20,327 bases of DNA from an uncultured Akkermansia sp. (GTDB lineage: Bacteria; Verrucomicrobiota; Verrucomicrobiia; Verrucomicrobiales; Akkermansiaceae). The position numbers were made by a program, and so were the translations under genes. The notes below the pieces were generated by a model that saw only the letters and a list, made by a program, of their open reading frames with translations, ran no database searches and was not told the origin of the DNA. The stretch's first letter is position 1, and each line of letters begins with the position of its first letter. Location of the stretch: positions 1-20,327 of the forward strand of contig CAJGCV010000032.1 in assembly GCA_904501915.1 (NCBI GenBank), read 5' to 3'. Shown piece after piece: positions 8,709-15,529 of the stretch.

Positions 8709-9773
8709 ATGAATTTGGATGAGCTGAGACAAGGAATCGACAGCATAGACGCAAAGCTGGTAGAGCTGCTCAAGCAGCGCGCGGCGCTGGTACATCGCGT
8801 TGGTGAGACAAAACGTGCCACAGGAGCGCCCACGTTTGTGCCGGAACGCGAATGTGCTCTTTTTGATAAACTGCTCAAGCTCAACGAAGGGGTTCTGCCG
8901 GAAAAGAGCCTGCTGAGCATCTGGCGGCAGATAGTCAGCTGCTCATTTCACCTGGAAGGCAACATGCGCATAGGCTACCTGGGACCGGAGGGCACGTGGA
9001 GCCACCAGGCAGCCCTGAACCGTTTCGGCGACAGTGTGGAACTTGTTCCCTACTCCTCATTTGCGCATATTTTCTCTGCGGTTGAGCGCAATGAGGTGAA
9101 TTATGGTGTCATTCCCCTGGAAAACAGTACCCATGGCACCGTGGTGCAAGCCATGGACTTCTTCGCGCACACTCACCTGCGCATCTGCGCGCAAGTGCAC
9201 CAGAGCGTGCAGAACTGCCTCATGGCCAATATACCAGCGGCAGAAATCCGCACTATATACTCACATCCGCAGGTGCTGGGGCAATGCAGCGGCTGGCTGC
9301 AGCAGAACTATCCGAACGCAGACCAAATTCCCACAGCCAGCAGCACCGCAGCTGCTCGCATGGCCTTGGAAAAAGCCAGCGACGGTGCTGCCGCACTAGG
9401 CAGCCCGCTGGCTGCCCGACTGCATGGGCTGAACATTCTGGCAGAACAGGTGCAGGACGTTGCCACAAACACCACACGTTTCGTGGTCATCGGCGCGCAG
9501 GACACCAGACCCAGCGGTCTGGACCGCACCACCATCTGCTTCACCGTGCCGCACAAACCGGGTGGTCTGGTGGATGTGCTGGAGCATTTCCGCACCCACG
9601 GCATCAACATTTTCTGTCTGGATTCCCGCCCCACGCGGGACACTGCCTGGGAATACCTCTTCTACATAGATGTGGATGGACACGAAAGCGTAGAGCCGCT
9701 GCGCAGTTGTCTGGCAGAACTGAAAGCCGAATGTCCGGTATTCAAGGTGCTGGGCTCCTACCCCGAAAAGTGA
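8709..9773 (+). CDS. pheA: Bifunctional chorismate mutase / prephenate dehydratase (P-protein)
   Basis: A 354-residue cytoplasmic enzyme that converts chorismate to prephenate and then to phenylpyruvate in phenylalanine synthesis. Residues 1-83 form an AroQ-type mutase helix bundle. R7, R24, K35, R47, E48 and E83 line up with the active-site positions of E. coli PheA, with Glu replacing Gln at the last, as in many P-proteins. The dehydratase domain starts at about 87 (RIGYLGPEGTWSHQAA) and carries the catalytic TTRF motif at 255-258. A C-terminal ACT domain (about 273-350) has GGLV (285-288) and DSRP (305-308), matching the family's GALV and ESRP phenylalanine-binding motifs, so feedback inhibition by Phe is expected. 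It is first in the operon and its stop is four bases before the holB-like ATG. The start fits the mutase N-terminus and the promoter position. aroK, from the same pathway, lies elsewhere in the window. Confidence 0.96.
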   Translation: MNLDELRQGIDSIDAKLVELLKQRAALVHRVGETKRATGAPTFVPERECALFDKLLKLNEGVLPEKSLLSIWRQIVSCSFHLEGNMRIGYLGPEGTWSHQAALNRFGDSVELVPYSSFAHIFSAVERNEVNYGVIPLENSTHGTVVQAMDFFAHTHLRICAQVHQSVQNCLMANIPAAEIRTIYSHPQVLGQCSGWLQQNYPNADQIPTASSTAAARMALEKASDGAAALGSPLAARLHGLNILAEQVQDVATNTTRFVVIGAQDTRPSGLDRTTICFTVPHKPGGLVDVLEHFRTHGINIFCLDSRPTRDTAWEYLFYIDVDGHESVEPLRSCLAELKAECPVFKVLGSYPEK

Positions 9774-9777
9774 AGCC

Positions 9778-10755
9778 ATGTCATTTCCCTTTGAGCAAGC
9801 CCAACGTCTGTTGATGCACGCCCGCCGCAGCGGGCGGCTGCCGCACGCCCTGCTTTTCACCGGCACCCCGGCAGCCGGCACACACAGGCTTGCTCTGGCC
9901 ATGGCAGCAGAGCTGAACGGGGCGCAGGCCACCAGTCTGGAAACGCTGCGGCACCCGATGTGCCGGGTATTGCGTCCGGGCTCCAAAAGCCGCAAGATTC
10001 TGATTGAGGACATCCGCAATGTAGAGCCGTTTCTGGCGCTGCGCGCAGCGGAGGGCGAAACAAAGCTGGTCATCATTCTGGAGGCAGACCGCATGATGGA
10101 GGAAGCTGCAAATGCTTTCCTGAAAACGCTGGAGGAACCGCCGCCGCAAACAGTCATCATCATGATAACAGAGCAGCCCAGCCGCCTGCTCATCACCATA
10201 CTTTCACGCTGTGTCCGCGTGCCGCTGCACGAGGGGGGCAACACCCTGCACCTTTCGGAAGCCCAGCAGGCATTTCTGCCGGCTGTAACAGCTGCGCTGC
10301 CCCTGGTAGGCTCAGATATTGCAGCCCTGGCGCTGCGGGCAGATTTCCAGGCCCTGCTTACCGAACGCAAGGAACAGATCACCAAGCGGCTTACCGCAGC
10401 CATCAAGGCAGAGGCAAAGGCCATTGCCGAAGGCACAGATATACGCGACTGGGAAGCCCGCCAGAAAGATGCCACCGCCGCACTCATTGAAACCGAGTAC
10501 CTGGCAGAGCGCGAACAAATGCTGGAATTGCTCTCCCTGTGCCTGGGACAGGCGGTGCTGCTGGCATCACACGCGCCGGATGTGAAACCCATCACACCGG
10601 AGATTGCCAGCCTTGCCCAGGCGCGCCCCATAGCAGATCTGCTCCAGCGCATGCGCGCACTGGAAGCCTTGCGTACCGACCTTAATTTCAACGTGAACGA
10701 AGCACTGACGCTCGATTCACACCTCCTCAACATCATCGGCAACAACTCGTTATGA
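9778..10755 (+). CDS. holB: DNA polymerase III delta' subunit (clamp-loader), zinc module missing
   Basis: A 325-residue AAA+-type clamp-loader subunit. Residues 22-31 (PHALLFTGTP) and the degenerate P-loop region GTPAAGTHRLA (no GKT, as expected for the non-ATPase delta') open the fold. Next are HPM (59-61), a KSRKILIEDIRNV segment (70-82), a Walker B-like LVIILEADRM (97-106), ANAFLKTLEEPP (111-122) and the ILSRC sensor/arginine-finger region (141-145). The C-terminal helix has LNFNVNEALTLDSHLL, typical of delta'. The four-cysteine zinc module that normally precedes HPD is absent: the only cysteines are 62, 145 and 255. Residues about 195-245 form a highly charged helical stretch. It starts four bases after pheA and overlaps yicC by ATGA, implying translational coupling. 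In the replisome it would help load the beta sliding clamp. A dnaX-related paralogue is a less likely identity. Confidence 0.88.
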   Translation: MSFPFEQAQRLLMHARRSGRLPHALLFTGTPAAGTHRLALAMAAELNGAQATSLETLRHPMCRVLRPGSKSRKILIEDIRNVEPFLALRAAEGETKLVIILEADRMMEEAANAFLKTLEEPPPQTVIIMITEQPSRLLITILSRCVRVPLHEGGNTLHLSEAQQAFLPAVTAALPLVGSDIAALALRADFQALLTERKEQITKRLTAAIKAEAKAIAEGTDIRDWEARQKDATAALIETEYLAEREQMLELLSLCLGQAVLLASHAPDVKPITPEIASLAQARPIADLLQRMRALEALRTDLNFNVNEALTLDSHLLNIIGNNSL

Positions 10756-11627
10756 ACAGCATGACCGGATTCGGAGCTGCCACGGCTCCGCTGGGTGGTT
10801 CTTCCATCCGCGTGGAAATAAGCGGCGTGAACCGCAAACAAGCAGAAATCGCTGTAGCCCTGCCCCGCGCCTGGACCGCGCTGGAAACCACCGTGCGTGA
10901 GACCGTAGCCGCTGCGGTCTCACGTGGTCGAGTCAACGTGTCGTTCACGCTGCAACAAGTGCCGGGTGCAGCGGGAGCCCTCACGCTCAACCGCGATAAA
11001 CTGGCCGCACTTGCCGCCACTCTGGCAGAAGCTGAAAATACACTCGGACGCAAGGTTGACACCTCGCTGGATTCCCTGCTCCGCCTCGGCATCATCGCCG
11101 AAGAAACAGAGAGCGAGCTGCCCCTCGAGGACATACAGGCAGCAGCAGAGCCTGCCCTGCGCGAAGCCCTGGAAGCATTTATCACCCTGCGCGCGCAGGA
11201 GGGCGAAAACATGAAGCGCGACCTCCTCTCCCGCATTACCACCCTGCGTCTGTTCCGCGAACAACTTATGGCACGTGCCGCAGGAGTTGCCACCCGCCAC
11301 CGCGAAGTTCTGCTCAAACGTCTGGCGGAAAGCGGGCTGCCCCTGCCCATGGATGATGAGCGCATCATCAAGGAAATTGCCCTCTTTGCCGACAAGTGCG
11401 ATGTTTCAGAAGAAATGACCCGCCTGGAATCCCACCTTAACCAGTTTGAAGCAATCTGCAGCAAGGAAGAACCCGTGGGGCGCACACTGGACTTCCTCTG
11501 CCAGGAAATCTTCCGCGAACTCAACACCACCGGCTCCAAGGCCAACGATGCCGGCCTCGCCCAGCTCGTTGTCACCGCTAAAACCGAACTTGAAAAAATC
11601 CGCGAACAGGTTCAGAACATCGAATAA
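10752..11627 (+). CDS. yicC: YicC-family endoribonuclease
   Basis: A 291-residue member of the YicC family, a stress-linked endoribonuclease in the few species studied. The N-terminal signature MNSMTGFG (1-8) and the C-terminal block from DFLCQEIFRELN to EKIREQVQNIE are both nearly canonical. The middle is mostly alpha-helical and charged. Its ATG overlaps the holB-like stop (ATGA), and gmk follows 20 bases later. A yicC-gmk pair is common in bacteria (often with rpoZ next, which is absent here). The length is normal for the family and nothing looks broken. The RNA target cannot be deduced from sequence. Confidence 0.95.
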   Translation: MNSMTGFGAATAPLGGSSIRVEISGVNRKQAEIAVALPRAWTALETTVRETVAAAVSRGRVNVSFTLQQVPGAAGALTLNRDKLAALAATLAEAENTLGRKVDTSLDSLLRLGIIAEETESELPLEDIQAAAEPALREALEAFITLRAQEGENMKRDLLSRITTLRLFREQLMARAAGVATRHREVLLKRLAESGLPLPMDDERIIKEIALFADKCDVSEEMTRLESHLNQFEAICSKEEPVGRTLDFLCQEIFRELNTTGSKANDAGLAQLVVTAKTELEKIREQVQNIE

Positions 11628-11647
11628 CCAAACCGTCAGATACCCCT

Positions 11648-12226
11648 ATGCTTGGTACGCTTCTCATCGTCTCCGGTCCCTCCGGCAGCGGCAAAACCAC
11701 CCTGTGCCGCCGCGCGGAAAAAGATGGGCTCACCGCCTATTCCATCTCCTGCACCACACGCCAGCCCCGCCCGGGCGAGCAGGATGGCGTTGATTACCAC
11801 TTCCTCACCCCAGAAGTCTTTGCCGAAAAAGTGGCAGCAGGCGAATTTCTGGAACACGCCACTGTACACGGCAACAGTTACGGCACCCTCAAGAGCGATA
11901 TCATTGAGCTCCTTCAGGCCGGTAAAAACGTAGTCATGGACATCGACGTCCAGGGCGCAGCCAGCATCCGCGCATGTGATGACGCCATCATCCGCCGCGC
12001 ATCTGCAGATGTGTACATCCACGTACCTTCTGCTGAGCTGGAAACCCGTCTGCGCGGCCGCCAGACCGACGCCGAGGATGTTATTCTTCTGCGTCTGCGT
12101 AACGCCGCAGAGGAGGACGCACGCATGGGAGAATACCAATATGCACTGGTCTCAGCCGACCGCGAAAGCGACTACGCACGCTTCACCGCACTGCTCACCG
12201 CCCTGGGCATGCGCACCGGTCTGTAA
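11648..12226 (+). CDS. gmk: Guanylate kinase
   Basis: A 192-residue cytoplasmic kinase converting GMP + ATP to GDP + ADP, essential for GTP/dGTP supply. The P-loop GPSGSGKT is at 10-17. The GMP-binding region includes SISCTTRQPRPGEQDGVDY (32-50), with R38, R41 and Y50, and GEFLEHATVHGNSYGT (65-80), with E69 and Y78. MDIDVQGA (97-104) and the arginine-rich lid LETRLRGRQTDAED (131-144) follow. Length is normal. It lies 20 bases after yicC in the same operon. The upstream bases (CAGATACCCCT) hold no Shine-Dalgarno match, and the start at 11648 directly precedes the beta strand leading to the P-loop. Confidence 0.97.
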   Translation: MLGTLLIVSGPSGSGKTTLCRRAEKDGLTAYSISCTTRQPRPGEQDGVDYHFLTPEVFAEKVAAGEFLEHATVHGNSYGTLKSDIIELLQAGKNVVMDIDVQGAASIRACDDAIIRRASADVYIHVPSAELETRLRGRQTDAEDVILLRLRNAAEEDARMGEYQYALVSADRESDYARFTALLTALGMRTGL

Positions 12227-12273
12227 ACCACCTGTTTTATCACCACTCCTGGGATTACACGCGTCTTCACTTC

Positions 12274-12456
12274 ATGAAGAAGCGTATCAGTCTCCTGTTC
12301 CTCTATCTCCTGCCTGCCCTATGCAGCATGAGCCTTGCTGAAAGCCTCGAATCGCTTGATGTCATCGTCAAGCTCACCGATGATTTCCGCAACTATCACA
12401 AACGAGTTCAGCAACAGCAACCACAGCCCATCCGCGTGATTACTGTAAAAAAATAA
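12274..12456 (+). CDS. Small exported peptide at the operon end, unknown function
   Basis: A 60-codon frame that I do not recognise. It begins MKKR, followed by a hydrophobic core (ISLLFLYLLPALCSM) and a plausible signal peptidase I site after SLA (22). The mature peptide would be about 38 residues: an acidic/amphipathic start (ESLESLDVIVKLTDDF), then a Gln-rich QQQQPQP stretch and a basic end VKK. The Cys at 17 is not in a good lipobox. The gene starts 47 bases after gmk and its stop overlaps the stem of a strong terminator, so it is probably the last gene of the pheA operon. The coherent signal peptide and tight fit against the terminator argue that it is real. Confidence 0.6.
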   Translation: MKKRISLLFLYLLPALCSMSLAESLESLDVIVKLTDDFRNYHKRVQQQQPQPIRVITVKK

Positions 12457-12490
12457 AAGCCTGCGTTGAAAAGCGCAGGCTTTTATTTTT
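12447..12490. terminator. Bidirectional rho-independent terminator between convergent genes
   Basis: An 11-bp perfect stem (AAAAGCCTGCG 12455-12465 with CGCAGGCTTTT 12474-12484) with an 8-base loop. It is flanked by an A-run on the left and a T-run on the right, so it gives a GC stem plus U-tract in both directions. It ends the pheA operon on the plus strand and the thioredoxin-like gene (stop at 12505) on the minus strand. Confidence 0.88.
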
Positions 12491-12504
12491 TCACATGAAA
12501 CGCA

Positions 12505-13122
12505 TTAACGATTTCTCCCGCGGCCACGGCGATTTGCATTGCGCTCGCGGCGATTGGAGGATTCGGCATTAGCTGATTTCTGGGGCTTTTTCTTGATTTC
12601 TTCTTTCCAGTTCAGCACTTTCGAACCTGCACCGGAAGAAACCAGTTCGCCCTTGGCATTCAGAATAAAGAACCACGGCACACCCGGCATCTGCGGTCTG
12701 TTTTCCAGTTGCACAGCGCTGTTCAACACGCCGGGCATATCGGTATTATAATGGGAAATATATTCCAGCGCAGAAGCCTCATCTTTGTCTGCCCCAAGCA
12801 AGACCATAGAAACAGTCTTATCTTTCTTCATATTATTCTCGTACTCCTCTACCACTTTGGGCATCAGCTGACGGCAAGGCCCACACCACGATGCAGAACA
12901 AATAAAGATATAAAACTTAGCTTTCGGGAGCGCGGTCGTTTCCGTGAAATAACCAGCCTCAGCCAGCGCTTTGGCCACGGGCGTTCCTGCCGCCACCCTC
13001 TTGGGGCGTTTCATTTTCTGAGCCTGTTTCGTTTTTTCCCGGTCAACGCGAGCCTCTGCCTCAGGAGCACACCAACAGGCAAATGCCAGCAACAGCATCA
13101 AACTCGTTAAAAGCTTCTTCAT
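12505..13122 (-). CDS. Exported thioredoxin-fold (nucleoredoxin/tryparedoxin-like) protein, WCGPC
   Basis: A 205-residue protein with a signal peptide (MKKLLTSLMLLLAFACWC, probable cleavage near AEA at 22-24). A basic linker rich in Lys/Arg (26-45) and a GYFTETTALPKAKFY entry segment (57-71) precede the redox motif SASWCGPC (76-83). The proposed cis-proline is P149 in GVPWFF. The extended SASWCxPCRxLMP pattern and the following VSMVLLGADKDE resemble thioredoxin_8/nucleoredoxin and tryparedoxin proteins more than classical TlpA. It would act in the periplasm as a dithiol oxidoreductase, reductive or isomerising; substrate unknown. The tail after about 177 is unusual: Lys-rich, then Arg/Asn-rich (RRERNANRRGRGRNR), which suggests binding to something anionic. 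It is a tandem paralogue of the gene at 13186-13818 with its own promoter. Confidence 0.85.
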   Translation of the reverse strand: MKKLLTSLMLLLAFACWCAPEAEARVDREKTKQAQKMKRPKRVAAGTPVAKALAEAGYFTETTALPKAKFYIFICSASWCGPCRQLMPKVVEEYENNMKKDKTVSMVLLGADKDEASALEYISHYNTDMPGVLNSAVQLENRPQMPGVPWFFILNAKGELVSSGAGSKVLNWKEEIKKKPQKSANAESSNRRERNANRRGRGRNR

Positions 13123-13128
13123 ACGCGG

Positions 13129-13157
13129 AAATTATCAGACATCCATTTATAAGTCAA
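13129..13157 (-). promoter_or_regulatory. Predicted promoter of the WCGPC thioredoxin-like gene
   Basis: Minus strand TTGACT (13152-13157), 17-base spacer, TAATTT (13129-13134; the overlapping GATAAT is an alternative). Six bases then separate the -10 from the ATG at 13122, so +1 falls on or beside the start codon (leaderless). Confidence 0.6.
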
Positions 13158-13185
13158 CACAAATAGATGTTTTTTATAACACTTC

Positions 13186-13818
13186 TTATTTTTTCTTATT
13201 TTTCTTTGCAATCTGTTTTTTCCAATCCAGGACAAGACTGCCATGCCCGGAAACAATCACATTCCCCTCGGCATCCATGATGAAGGCAGAAGGGATATAG
13301 GGCAATTGCGGACGATTCGGCAAATCAATGTTCTTACGCCCCTCCACACCCGGCATATCAGTCTTGTAATGCTTCAGATATTCCTGGCACGCCTCCTCCG
13401 ACCTGTCGCTGCCAAGGAGAATCAGACTCACGCTGTCATTTTTTCTGATATTCTTCTTATACTCGCGCACAATCTGAGGCATGAGCTTACGGCAAGGAGG
13501 ACACCAGGATGCAGAGCAGATAAAGATGTAGTACCTGGCATTCGGCTTTGCTTTTGTTTTGGTAAAATAGCCGGCGTTCTCCAGAGCCGCAGCCACCTTT
13601 GACATGTTGCCAACCGGAGCAGACTTCTTTTCCTTAGCCCCCGCCATAGCGCGGGTAATGTCTTTTGTCTTTTTGATAGCCCCTGTCTTTTCAACAACAT
13701 TTGAGACCCCCTTCACGGTGTCATTCAATGCAGCCCCCCAGTCGAACTGACCTGCAGCCTGCGGAGACCACACCAGAGCAAGCAACAGCACTGAACATGC
13801 ATACATAAACTGCTTCAT
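13186..13818 (-). CDS. Exported thioredoxin-fold (nucleoredoxin/tryparedoxin-like) protein, WCPPC
   Basis: A 210-residue protein with a signal peptide (MKQFMYACSVLLLALVWSPQAAG, cleavage likely after AAG at 23). A mature N-terminal helical segment of about 60 residues (Lys/Ala-rich) is followed by GYFTKTKAKPNARYY (83-97) and the redox motif SASWCPPC (102-109). The cis-proline is P176 in YIPSAF. WCPPC is the tryparedoxin/nucleoredoxin-type active site. VSLILLGSDRSEEACQEYLKHY (130-151) matches that family's layout. The protein ends in a run of lysines. Alignable blocks around the active site and the YxTDMPGV segment show that this gene and its neighbour arose by duplication, while the N- and C-terminal regions differ. 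The 63-base gap between them contains the second gene's promoter, so they can be expressed separately. Periplasmic location is inferred from the signal peptide. Confidence 0.85.
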   Translation of the reverse strand: MKQFMYACSVLLLALVWSPQAAGQFDWGAALNDTVKGVSNVVEKTGAIKKTKDITRAMAGAKEKKSAPVGNMSKVAAALENAGYFTKTKAKPNARYYIFICSASWCPPCRKLMPQIVREYKKNIRKNDSVSLILLGSDRSEEACQEYLKHYKTDMPGVEGRKNIDLPNRPQLPYIPSAFIMDAEGNVIVSGHGSLVLDWKKQIAKKNKKK

Positions 13819-13824
13819 GGCAAC

Positions 13825-13854
13825 AGGCTATCACATTTTTCGTTCGGGAGTCAA
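13825..13854 (-). promoter_or_regulatory. Predicted promoter of the WCPPC thioredoxin-like gene
   Basis: Minus strand TTGACT (13849-13854), 18-base spacer, TAGCCT (13825-13830), preceded by TGTGA. The ATG at 13818 is six bases past the -10, the same geometry as its paralogue, which again predicts a leaderless mRNA. Confidence 0.5.
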
Positions 13855-13899
13855 TACGAATGTATCGTATAAACACCAAACGGAATTGTTATTTATTTC

Positions 13900-13985
13900 C
13901 CTCATCCGGGGGCTGCGTCCGGCTCTATTGCACTTCCGCCCACTATCGTGGGCTTATCACTTAGCGCATTATTATGCAGAAAAAC
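13900..13985. other. Non-coding stretch with a perfect hairpin; possible degraded repeat
   Basis: Between the promoter of the WCPPC gene and the tig terminator is about 160 bases without a convincing gene. It holds the perfect hairpin GCCCAC-TATC-GTGGGC (13938-13953) and a CCGG...CCGG half-palindrome near 13906-13922. All three plus-strand frames here read as low-complexity short peptides, and none has a signal or domain. It could be a small structured RNA, a relic of a dispersed repeat, or nothing. Confidence 0.3.
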
Positions 13986-14013
13986 ATCTGCAAATCTGAA
14001 ACAAGCCCAAAAG

Positions 14014-14041
14014 AAAAGCCCGGCGGTTCCGCCGGACTTTT
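14014..14041 (-). terminator. Rho-independent terminator of tig
   Basis: The stem is AAAAG + CCGGCG (14014-14025) with CGCCGG + CTTTT (14030-14041), with one mismatch and a GTTC loop. On the minus strand it is followed by CTTTT and starts 27 bases past the tig stop codon. Confidence 0.8.
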
Positions 14042-14068
14042 CTTCATGAGCTTGAATGATTGTGAAGC

Positions 14069-15373
14069 TTATTCAGCCACAGTAACCTTGGCATTGCGGG
14101 CAAGCAGGTCAATCACCTTGGAGGTAATCACGCTCAGACGGATGCCCTGAATGCGGTTCTCGCGCTGCATCTTGCGGATGAAGTTCTTGAGGTTCTTCTC
14201 CTTAGCCTGCTGAGCCATGCTGGCCATGGCTTCCAGAAGTTCCTGCTCGGTGGCAACAATGTGCTCCTTGCGGGCAATCTCCTGCAGAGCGAAGTACACG
14301 CGCAGGTTGCGTTCGGTCTCCTTCATGGCCTCGGCGCGGAAGGCTTCCATATCCTTGGCGGCCTCGTAGTTGCCGGCCTGAATAGCGGCGTACAACTTGC
14401 GCTGCACGGTGTTGTCATTCTCGCGTTCCACCAGTTCCTGCGGCAAAGCAAAGCTGAGCTGGTCGGCAAGCTTCTCGGAAATCTGGTCAGCCTTAGCTTC
14501 GTCGTTGGCACGCACCTTGGAAGCTTTCATGTTGCCGCGCACAATTTCCTTGATTTCATCCATGCTCTTTTCAGGCAGAGCACCAGCGAAGAGCTCGGGA
14601 GTAATCTCGGGCACGCGCTTCTCGCGCACTTCCTTCACCGTGCAGGTGAACACAACGTCCTTACCTGCCAGATCAGAAATCGGGAAGTCCTCTTTCATGG
14701 TGAGGGTAAGTTCCTTCACCTCGCCGGCGGAAGCGCCTTCCAGTCCCTGGGGCAGACCAGGCATGAAGGAATCCTCCTCGATGGCCACCCAATGGCCCTC
14801 GCGACCTTCCATGAAGCCAACGGGCTTACCGCAGTATTCTGCAGTGGGTTTGCCTTCCACGGAGGTCTTGAAGTCGATGACCACGATGTCGCCCTTGGCA
14901 GAAGCGCGCTCGACCACAACGTGTTCAGCAGAGGATTCGGCATATTTCTGCAGAGTATCCTGCACTTCATCGTCGCTCACCTCATCGCTGGGAATCGTCA
15001 CCTCGATACCCATGTATTCAGGCAGTTCGAATTCGGGAACAATGGTAAGGGTGGTTACAAGCTTGTAGGAACCATCAGCCTCTGCGGTGGTGGTGGGTTC
15101 GCCGAAGTCCAGCACCTTGAGATCCGGGTTCTGCTCGAGAGCCTGATCCTGAGCATCGGCCTTGATGCGGGCGTCGAGTTCGTCGGCAATAGCTTCAGCA
15201 TAACGCTTGGCAATCACGCTCTTGGGAGCCTTGCCGGGGCGGAAACCGGGGATACGTGCGTTCTTCATGAACACGTTGATGGCGGAATCCTTGATGGCCG
15301 TCACCTCAGCAGGTGTAGCGATGGCTGTAAGTGTTGCCTGGCAATCACTTGTCTTATCGATGCTAATATCCAT
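14069..15373 (-). CDS. tig: Trigger factor, ribosome-associated chaperone / prolyl isomerase
   Basis: A 434-residue protein that binds nascent chains at the ribosome exit tunnel and isomerises prolyl bonds. The N-terminal ribosome-binding domain carries the signature loop GFRPGKAP (43-50). The central FKBP-type PPIase domain (about 155-245) starts at KGDIVVIDFKTSVEGKP and runs through SFMPGLPQGLEGASAGE to VVFTCTVKEV. The remainder is the all-helical substrate cradle, ending in VIDLLARNAKVTVAE. Length and domain order are standard. The usual neighbours clpP/clpX are not next to it; aroK lies upstream on the same strand and the thioredoxin-like pair downstream, past a terminator. The start at 15373 fits the family N-terminus (MDISIDK...). 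Confidence 0.96.
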   Translation of the reverse strand: MDISIDKTSDCQATLTAIATPAEVTAIKDSAINVFMKNARIPGFRPGKAPKSVIAKRYAEAIADELDARIKADAQDQALEQNPDLKVLDFGEPTTTAEADGSYKLVTTLTIVPEFELPEYMGIEVTIPSDEVSDDEVQDTLQKYAESSAEHVVVERASAKGDIVVIDFKTSVEGKPTAEYCGKPVGFMEGREGHWVAIEEDSFMPGLPQGLEGASAGEVKELTLTMKEDFPISDLAGKDVVFTCTVKEVREKRVPEITPELFAGALPEKSMDEIKEIVRGNMKASKVRANDEAKADQISEKLADQLSFALPQELVERENDNTVQRKLYAAIQAGNYEAAKDMEAFRAEAMKETERNLRVYFALQEIARKEHIVATEQELLEAMASMAQQAKEKNLKNFIRKMQRENRIQGIRLSVITSKVIDLLARNAKVTVAE

Positions 15374-15415
15374 AATAATGTGGTGTTAGAAAACTTTATA
15401 AAAAAAAGCGCGCGC

Positions 15416-15444
15416 ATTCTACAACAACAACCCACAAAAGGCAA
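15416..15444 (-). promoter_or_regulatory. Predicted promoter of tig
   Basis: Minus strand TTGCCT (15439-15444), 17-base spacer, TAGAAT (15416-15421). The leader would be about 36 nt, AT-rich and without a Shine-Dalgarno sequence before the ATG at 15373. Confidence 0.5.
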
Positions 15445-15482
15445 GTGCAGAACGAGACATAATTTGCTCTTTTGCAGAAAAA

Positions 15483-15529
15483 AGGAAGCGCGTATTATTA
15501 AAACGCCGCAAAAAAGCGCTCCGCTTCCT
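15483..15529 (-). terminator. Possible terminator overlapping the end of aroK
   Basis: Arms AGGAAGCG (15483-15490) and CGCTTCCT (15522-15529) can pair, and the minus strand continues with TTTTT. The 31-base loop contains the aroK stop codon at 15498. The large loop makes this weaker than the other terminators here. Confidence 0.35.

Noticed and set aside
8556..8795. 80-codon N-terminal extension of the prepilin-like protein
   Set aside because: It would cross the promoter and the start of pheA. The prepilin signal begins properly at the ATG at 8555.
9396..10841. 481-codon open frame on the minus strand across pheA and the holB-like gene
   Set aside because: It is antisense to two clear genes; the translation is Ser/Arg/Ala-rich with no domain or signal. 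It is a GC-driven shadow frame.
10733..11575. 280-codon minus-strand frame opposite yicC
   Set aside because: Ser/Arg-rich antisense reading of a well-recognised gene.
13817..13999. 60-codon plus-strand frame in the gap upstream of the WCPPC gene
   Set aside because: It begins inside the neighbouring gene's start codon region, overlaps that gene's promoter, and shows no signal peptide or domain.
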